Part shown: positions 57,868 through 64,000 of the stretch, piece by piece | Layout of the letters: every line of letters begins with the position of its first letter | How positions within the stretch are numbered: position 1 is the stretch's first letter | Assembly (NCBI GenBank): GCA_019321725.1 | Contig: CM033114.1 | Location: forward strand, 17,402,278-17,466,277 | Length of the DNA stretch: 64,000 nucleotides | From: Paulownia fortunei | Lineage: Eukaryota; Streptophyta; Magnoliopsida; Lamiales; Paulowniaceae | Direction: 5' to 3' | Notes under the pieces: model-generated | What the model was told of the DNA's origin: nothing | Database searches by the model: none | The model's input: only the letters and a program-made list of their open reading frames with translations | Position numbers and translations under genes: made by a program

Positions 57868-58372
57868 ATTAAAGTATGCTTATCTATTTGAACTTTTTTA
57901 TTCATATCTAAGTGGGATTCTAATTCTATTTACCGTTAAATCTCATTAATATATAAAAGAATATATTAAGAAATGTAAATTAATCTAAGTTATTCGTACG
58001 TTATATATGAATGTGTATTTATGTGTATACATTCATACAATTAGATATAGTTGTAGATGAATAAAAAAATGACATTTATGTAATTGAATGTATACATATA
58101 AAGGTAAAATAAAATAAAACTAGTTGAGTGATAAGGGCATAAATATCATTTAACTTGATTACTAATGGAGTTACTAGCAAAATCTCTTTTATATATATAT
58201 ATATCGTATAATCTGAATTTTGATTTTAGGACTGTAAAATAATATTTTTTTTATTTTTTTTGGTCATTAGAAGTTTGAATGTTTGCTCTAGCTATAAATA
58301 GTATTTTAATAGCCTCTCTTAATATATCTCGTACTCTAGTATTGAATCTATATAATTATATACATATACATG
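57868..58372. other. AT-rich spacer before the Tork-like element
   Basis: No gene recognised. A (TA)n tract lies at 58191-58204. Confidence 0.5.
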
Positions 58373-59008
58373 TGTTAAAAAATAAGTCTTTTATTGCTCA
58401 AATATGAAAGAAAAAAATTGTGCACATGTGAATAAAAAATTATTGCGCAATTGTACATTGTGGATGACAATACTTTTGAATATGTAATGGATAAAAATGA
58501 TCATATTAAATGTCTAACAATCAATAGCGTTCATATTAAATGTGTAAATGCCAGTAACGTTCACTTTGAATTGAACGAAGCGTTTTCATTTTACCCTACA
58601 CTTCATTGTATAAGAAGAGCTCTTCCTCCTTATTCTTTACAACAACATACAATTCCAACATTCTATTTTTCTTTTGGTTCTTCTTAATCCTAAATCCTTT
58701 GGTGAGATAGTTCAGACATAATTGCTCAGAGCCAGAAAGTAGCTGTTTTGCACTAAGGGTGCTATTGATTTCACCGTTGTATCGTGTGAGACAAACGCTC
58801 AAAGTTCTCCAAGCACCTATGGTGAGAAGGCGAATCTGTTTTAAAAAAAAAAGTGTTTACACAGGCCTCAATTTGCTATTTTGTTCTTCGAAGTTAGACG
58901 CTCAAAGCAACTTCTTAGACCAGTTTATTGTTTTGTTTCTTCAATTTAAATTTTTTATATCTATCTCTATTTTGCAATTTAAATATTGCAATATATTATT
59001 TCGTAACA
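58373..59008 (+). repeat. 5' LTR of the Tork-like element (636 bp)
   Basis: From TGTTAAAAAATAAG to TTTCGTAACA, a TGTTA/TAACA pair. It matches 62840-63544. It is shorter than the 3' copy mainly because it has fewer copies of a 30 bp repeat. No clear initiator-tRNA primer site follows it. Confidence 0.88.
58609..58614 (+). promoter_or_regulatory. TATA box of the 5' LTR
   Basis: TATAAG followed by AAGAGCTC, about 237 bases into the LTR; the 3' LTR has TATATAAGAAGGGCTC at the same place (63133). Confidence 0.55.
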
Positions 59009-59114
59009 GTCTTAAAACAGATAAAACTGTTTGAAAGTATTAAAAGTATTAAAATTTCCTTTATGTTTTAGAAATGGTTACTAATCCGTTAATAGAGTTG
59101 AGGCGACTAAAGTT

Positions 59115-60075
59115 ATGCCAAGTTCCGTTGTGCCCCAGGCTGTGACTCAAGTAGCTAGCCCGGCTATGACTATTTCGATTAATCATGGAGAGAGATTAGA
59201 GAAATTCAATGGCCTGAATTTCAAGATGTGGCAACAGAAGATGCTTTTCTATCTGACCACCTTAAATCTTACAAGGTTCTTGACTAAAGATGCTCCCAAA
59301 CTCAAAGAAGATGAGGGAGACATTCAAGCTGTCAATTCTGTTGATGCATGGAAATATTCAAAATTTCTATGCCAAAATTATGTCATGAATGGCTTGGCAG
59401 CTTCGTTGTATGGTGTGTATAGTTTAATGAGAATAACTATGGAGTTGTGGGAGTTTTTGGATTGAAAATATAAGCCCGAGGATGCAAGGGCCAAAAAGTT
59501 TGTCGTTGGCCACTTCTTGGATTATAAAATAGTTGGCTCTAAAATTGTGATAAGTCAAGTACAAGATCTCCAAGTGATCTTGCATGAGATTCATGTCAAG
59601 GGATGGACTTGAGTGAAACTTTTTAAGTGGAAGCAATCATTGAATAACTGCCACCATCCTAGAAAGATTTCAAAAATTACTTAAAGCACAAGCAAAAGGA
59701 GATGAACATCAAGAACTCATTGTTAGACTTTGAATTGAGGAAGGCAACTGAGGTTTTGAGAAGAAAATATTCAATCCAGTAGTGGCTAAAGTTAATGTTG
59801 TTAAGCATGGTCAAAACTTGGAGAACAAGAAAAATTTTAGGTCATTTGGCAAAGAGGCCAAGTTGGGACCAAAAGGAGGTGTTTCCAAGAAGAAGTTTTT
59901 TGGAAAATGCTACAACTGTGGTATAGTGGGTCACAAGTCCTCGGAGTGTAGGAAGCAAAATAGGAACAATGAAGTAAACGTGGTTGATGATATCTCTCGA
60001 GAGATTTCTGATATGAACCTCGTTGAAGTGATTTTTGAGATGAATCTGGTGAGTTCAAACCCAAAGGAATGGTGA
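59115..60075 (+). pseudogene. Tork-like gag remnant with zinc knuckle
   Basis: The start ATG at 59115 opens MPSSVVPQAVTQVASPAMTI, then the copia gag blocks GERLEKFNGLNFKMWQQKML, FYLTTLNLTRFLTKDAPKLK and AWKYSKFLCQNYVMNGLAAS. A TGA at 59463 stands where the family has Arg (LDRKYK); the reading continues KYKPEDARAKKFVVGHFLDY to 59610. After frame changes the nucleocapsid part (59782-60075) carries a full CX2CX4HX4C knuckle, CYNCGIVGHKSSEC, at 59908-59949. It would form particles and bind RNA in an intact element. Confidence 0.9.
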
Positions 60076-62290
60076 TTAACACTAGTGCTATCCGACAAAT
60101 GTGATGCAGTAAAGAGCTCTTTAGTTGCTTTGAAGCAATAGAGAATGGACAGAAGCTGTTTATGGGAAATTCAGCTACATTTGACATCAAAAGTAAAAAT
60201 AAAGCTATAGAGAAATTTGCTCTCTATAAAAATGAAGTTGAGAATCAACTCAACGAAAAATAGTATGGTGCTCAGAAGTGATCGAGAAAGTGAGTATGAA
60301 TCACCATTTGCCAAATTCTATGCATGACATGGAATTACACACAAAACAACGACACCTTATTAACCTCAACAAAATGGTACTGTAGAATGGAAAAAATCGT
60401 ACATTGAAAGAAATGATGAATGCACTATTATTAAGTTCTGGGTTACCTCAGAACATGTGGGGAAAAATTGTGTTGTCAGCTTACCTTTTAAATAAGGTGC
60501 CCCGAAAGAAAGAGGGCAAAAGCCCTAATGGTTTATGGAAAGGAATGAAGCCTTTCTACAAATACTTACGAGTGTGGAGGTATCTTGCCAATGTAGTTAT
60601 ACCTATACCAAAGAAGGTGAAAATAGGTCTAAAAACTATTGATTGCATTTTTATTGGATATGCATATAATAGTAGAGCTTATTGATTCTTGTGCAAGAGT
60701 CTAAAATTCCAGACATCTAGAAAAACATGATAACAAAGTCGAGAAATGCCTTATTTTTTTGACATGTGTTTTCATATTGATTTGGAAAGGAAGCAAGTTT
60801 CTCAAAATGGGCATATGAAAAAATGGAACAAGAACAAAATAAAGAATATGATATTGAACCTAGACACAACAAAAGAGCTAGGACAAAAAAAATCTTTGGT
60901 TCGGATTATCTAACCTACACGTTAGAAAGTGAACCTAAAAAATTAGAAAAGCTGTGAATTCTTCTAAAAGACCTCATTGGAAACAGGCAATTAATAGTGA
61001 AATTGATTCTATCCTACAAATAGTGAAATTAACAACAACGAGAAGGCCTTGATTACTTTGATACATGTTCTCTGGTAATAAGAATAATCTCCACAAGATG
61101 ATACTTGTGATTGCCACCTTGAGAAATCTACAAGTACATCAAATGGATGTGAAAACTACTTTTCTAAATGGAGATTTGGAAGAAGAAATCTACATGGAAC
61201 AATCTTAGGTATTTTCTGCTCCAAGGTAGGAAAATAAGGTCTCTAAATTAGTAAAGTCATTGTATGGCTTGAAACAAGAACCAAAAAATATGGTATGAAA
61301 AATTTAATAATATCATGATAGAATGTGGATTTAAAATCAACGAATAAGACAAATGTGTTTATGTTAAAGACACGAAATTGCTATGCCATTTTATGTCTTT
61401 ACATAGATGACATGCTTACCATTGGTAGTAAAGATAAAAGATTAAATCCACTAAAGATACGTTGAAATCAAGATTCAACATGAAGAATATGAGATTAGCT
61501 GATGTGATTCTTGGAATTAAAATCTATAGAACATCATAAGGACTTGTTCTGAGCCAGTTGCATTATGTGGACAAGATTCTTGAGAAATTTAAGAAGAATG
61601 ATTCTACATTGGGTTGAACCTTGATAGATACAAGTCAATATCTTTCTAGTAGAGTACTCTATAATCATCAAAAGTCTGATGTACTTGACGGATTGTACAA
61701 GACCAGTCAGTGCAGTTAGTAAACTGGGTAGATACACGAGTAATCCAGGGGTCCACACTGGAAAGGGATAGTGAGAGTACTAAGGTACTTAAGATATACT
61801 CGTACATTATATTAGATATCCCGCTGTTATTGAAGGATACAGTAATCCAAATTAGATATCTGATATCAAAGACTCAAAGTCTGCAAATGGATTTATATTA
61901 ACACTTGGAAGTGTATTTATTTCATGAAAATCTTCTAAGCAGACAGTTATAACGAGACCCACCATTGAATTTGAATTTATAGCCCTAAACAAGTTTGGTG
62001 AAGAGGATGAGTGGCTACGCTAATTCTTATAGGGCCAAATCCTATGCCAATAATATGCATATATTGTGATAGCCAATCTGCGATCAGACAGGCACAGGCA
62101 TGTATAATGGTAAGTTTAGACATATATGCCATAGACACAATACCATAATACATCTACTCTCAATTGGCATTATCTTTGTTGACTACATGAAGTCAAAAAA
62201 TAACCTGGCGAATTCGCTAACCCCAAGGACAAAGAGTTAGTTGTAAAATTATCAAGAGGAATGGGACTTAAGCCTTTAAAAGAATGAGTT
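60060..62290 (+). pseudogene. Tork-like pol remnant
   Basis: The protease start reads VINTSAIRQ, where the family has the catalytic Asp (IDTGATRH), then GQKLFMGNSAT. Protease end and integrase N-terminus are deleted: the reading jumps to ALYKNEVENQLN (60220). Integrase core and end: QQNGTVEW, LSSGLPQNMWGKIVLSAYLL, YKYLRVWRYLANVVIPIPKK (60404-60685). RT: QMDVKTTFLNGDLEEEIYME (61140-61200), KSLYGLKQEPK, YIDDML (catalytic block with Ile for Val, about 61400-61415). RNase H: YCDSQSAIRQAQ (about 62065-62100) and SIGIIFVDYMKSKNNLANSL. More than twenty stops or frame changes and a deletion near 61020 that removes the RT start. Confidence 0.88.
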
Positions 62291-62827
62291 GATACAATGT
62301 AAAATCAACCTAGTTGATTGGAAATCCCAAGATCTAGGTTCAAATCTAATTGTAAAGACTTAGAGGATCACTGTGGGGTTATCTCCTGTCCATTCCTATT
62401 GTGCAATAGCAATGCCCATGAGAAAATGATAAGCAATAGGCTTTTAATGATTCTTATACATCAGGATTCTGAGTGGAGTAATGAAGGTTATCTTAATTAA
62501 GAATCACTTATATGAGAATGAAGTGTGGCCACTTCGAAGAGAATTATGTAAGACTCAATTCTTAGAAACTCTCACAGAACCAAGTGCATGTTCATGGCCA
62601 CAAACAAATATAACAATGAGAACTAAGTTGTGTTAAGAATCTATGTGAGGTATATCATCATTTACACAGAAGGCAAAATAGTTTAAGGACATCATGTCTA
62701 CTGGTCTGCTAGTAAAGTAAATATACTTTCACAAAGGAAAGTTCAAAGGGTAACACCTACCTGACCTATGAGGGTTTCAACTGTGGAACTTTAACACCAA
62801 GTTTTCCGTATCTTTACAATTTTCATT

Positions 62828-62839
62828 CATCTGAGGGAT
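62828..62839 (+). promoter_or_regulatory. polypurine tract of the Tork-like element
   Basis: CATCTGAGGGAT directly precedes the TGTTAG LTR start. Confidence 0.65.
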
Positions 62840-63544
62840 TGTTAGAAAAATAGGTCTTTTATTGCTAAAATGTGAAGGAGAAAAATGGTACATGGGTGAA
62901 TGAGAAATTGTTGCTCAATTGCATATCGTGGATGACAACATTTTTGAATATGTAATGGGTAGAGACAATCATATTAAATGTATAACGGTCAGTAACATTC
63001 ATATTAAATGTGTAATTATTAGTAACGTTCACATTAAATGTGACTGTCAGTACCATTCAATAACATTGAAAAATATTTAGTAACATTCACTTTGAATTAA
63101 ATAAGGTTTTCTCATTTCGGCCTACTCTTTATTATATAAGAAGGGCTCTTCCTCATCATTCTTTACAACAACTACAACATACAATTCCAATATTCTATCT
63201 TCTTTTACGGTTTCTCTTAATCCTAAATTCTGTGGAAAATATAGTTCAAACATATCTGCTCAGTTCGCCGGAGAGTAGCTGTTTTGTGCTAAGTGTGCTA
63301 CTAGTTTCACCATTGTATCCTAGGAGACAGATACTCAAACTTCCTTAAGCACGTATAATAAGGGGGTGAATTTATTTTAAGAAAGTTGTATTTACACAGA
63401 CCTCAATTTGCTATTTTGTTCTTCGAAGTTAGATACTCAAAGTAACTTTGTGGACCAATTTATTGTTTTGTTTCTTCAATTTATAAATTCTTACTTCGAT
63501 TTTTGTTTTGCATTTTTAATATTGCAGTATAATATTTAGTAACA
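62840..63544 (+). repeat. 3' LTR of the Tork-like element (705 bp)
   Basis: From TGTTAGAAAAATAGG to TTTAGTAACA, matching 58373-59008. It carries an expanded block of short repeats in U3. Confidence 0.88.
62965..63095 (+). repeat. 30 bp tandem repeats in the 3' LTR
   Basis: ATTCATATTAAATGTGTAAT, followed by -TCAGTAAC or -TTAGTAAC, recurs about every 30 bases four to five times, the last units degenerate. The 5' LTR has about two units at 58500-58570. The periodicity opens a minus-strand frame (62865-63056) that is not a gene. Confidence 0.8.
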
Positions 63545-64000
63545 ATATGTATATCTTTAATAATATTAGAACCCTTGGAACTGTTTAGTGTTAAAGAAGA
63601 GAAATGGGGCAGAGCGGTGATCAAGGTTAGTTAAAGAGGGATTGGTTTTGAATGCATAGTTCTAGGTTGTGTAACAAAAATCAATAATATTTTAAATTTA
63701 TCACGATTTTCTCGCGTATTACTGGAAAAATGTAAATTTCCTAATAAAAATGCGATATTTTTAATTTATTGTGATATATACAAAATTATCACGAATAGTA
63801 CGTATTTAACGTGAAAACCAGCAAAATCTTGTCCAACTATGCAACAGTACCACGACACCACCCGAGTTGAAGCCTGAAAGCGTCAAACATGAGAGTATAT
63901 CAAAATTTTCAAATTTCAACAGAATTAACTAATGGAATAGAAAGGAAAATCCAAACATATATTCAAGAATTTTTTTAAACAAAAGAACTAATTCAAAGAA
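63545..64000. other. spacer, nothing recognised
   Basis: No gene or element end recognised between the 3' LTR and the window end. TATCACGATTTT and TTATCACGAATAG at 63699 and 63786 are a weak short repeat. Confidence 0.45.

Larger units (their letters stand above)
58373..63544 (+). mobile_element. two-LTR Tork-like Ty1/copia element (5.17 kb)
   Basis: 5' LTR 58373-59008, gag, degraded pol, polypurine tract and 3' LTR 62840-63544. The flanks are ACATG (58368-58372) and ATATG (63545-63549), a 5 bp target duplication with one change. The gag text is the Tork type and the tail motif near 62310-62340 (GATTGGAAATCCCAAGATCT) is shared with the element at 4039-7443. Protease and the first part of integrase are missing between about 60190 and 60240. 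It cannot move by itself. Confidence 0.9.

Noticed and set aside
62865..63056. 63-codon minus-strand frame with repeated VTxxYTFNMN
   Set aside because: Produced by the 30 bp U3 repeats in the 3' LTR.
58373..63544. Tork-like element as an autonomous, active retrotransposon
   Set aside because: Protease and the integrase N-terminus are deleted and stops are numerous; it can at most be a non-autonomous relic.
1..64000. A novel multi-gene host system or biosynthetic cluster
   Set aside because: No two intact host genes occur together; the only host-like loci (LOG-like, PPR, plant-mobile-domain-like) are broken and unrelated to each other in place and function.

Overview
This window is plant nuclear DNA, most likely from a dicot. 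It is very AT-rich, nearly every recognisable coding stretch is a decayed plant transposable element (Ty1/copia Tork-like, Ty3/gypsy Tat/Athila and chromovirus, plant L1-type LINE, Helitron), and the only host-gene traces are plant families: a P-class PPR protein, a LONELY GUY-type cytokinin enzyme and a plant mobile domain protein. I see no gene that looks intact and functional, no tRNA or rRNA gene, no CRISPR array and nothing prokaryotic. I do not name a species. || Layout. 69-684: intronless, broken LOG-like pseudogene. 1.3-4.03 kb: 3' tail and LTR of an Athila/Tat-type element. 4.04-7.44 kb: 5'-truncated, internally deleted Tork-like copia element with its 3' LTR. 9.1-10.69 kb: antisense exon-like piece plus an array of roughly 50-55 bp degenerate tandem repeats that runs up to an LTR. 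10.69-24.61 kb: very large Tat-lineage element (gag, protease, RT, RNase H, second archaeal-type RNase H, integrase, a 1.27 kb internal duplication, then a long antisense gene with plant-mobile-domain similarity) ending in a clipped 3' LTR. 24.61-26.92 kb: integrase tail and LTR of a chromovirus. 26.9-28.2 kb: another Tat/Athila tail and LTR start. || 28.2-39.5 kb: a plant L1-type LINE split into three pieces. One break holds a minus-strand copia solo LTR that itself contains a minus-strand Tat-like LTR. The other holds a 6.0 kb minus-strand copia element with both LTRs and near-perfect 5 bp target duplications. 39.67-47.51 kb: AT-rich putative non-autonomous Helitron built of diverged ~1.5 kb repeats, with a nearly identical 2.79 kb tandem duplication bounded by (TA)n tracts. 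49.30-51.10 kb: P-class PPR gene on the minus strand, readable over its whole length but with one frameshifting deletion and one in-frame stop. 53.64-54.05 kb: inverted 3' end of a second copy of the same Helitron family, with a short match to the PPR start region just inside it. 54.4-57.9 kb: two diverged direct repeats around a copia RT scrap, then a solo-LTR-like sequence. 58.37-63.54 kb: two-LTR Tork-like copia element with decayed gag-pol. || The sequence reads as a retrotransposon graveyard with several generations of insertion. The points most worth following are the Helitron-family repeats on both sides of the PPR gene together with the PPR-like scrap, the recent 2.79 kb duplication, the tandem array touching a Tat LTR, the antisense gene of the Tat element, and a three-fold repeated hairpin in the leader of the minus-strand copia element.
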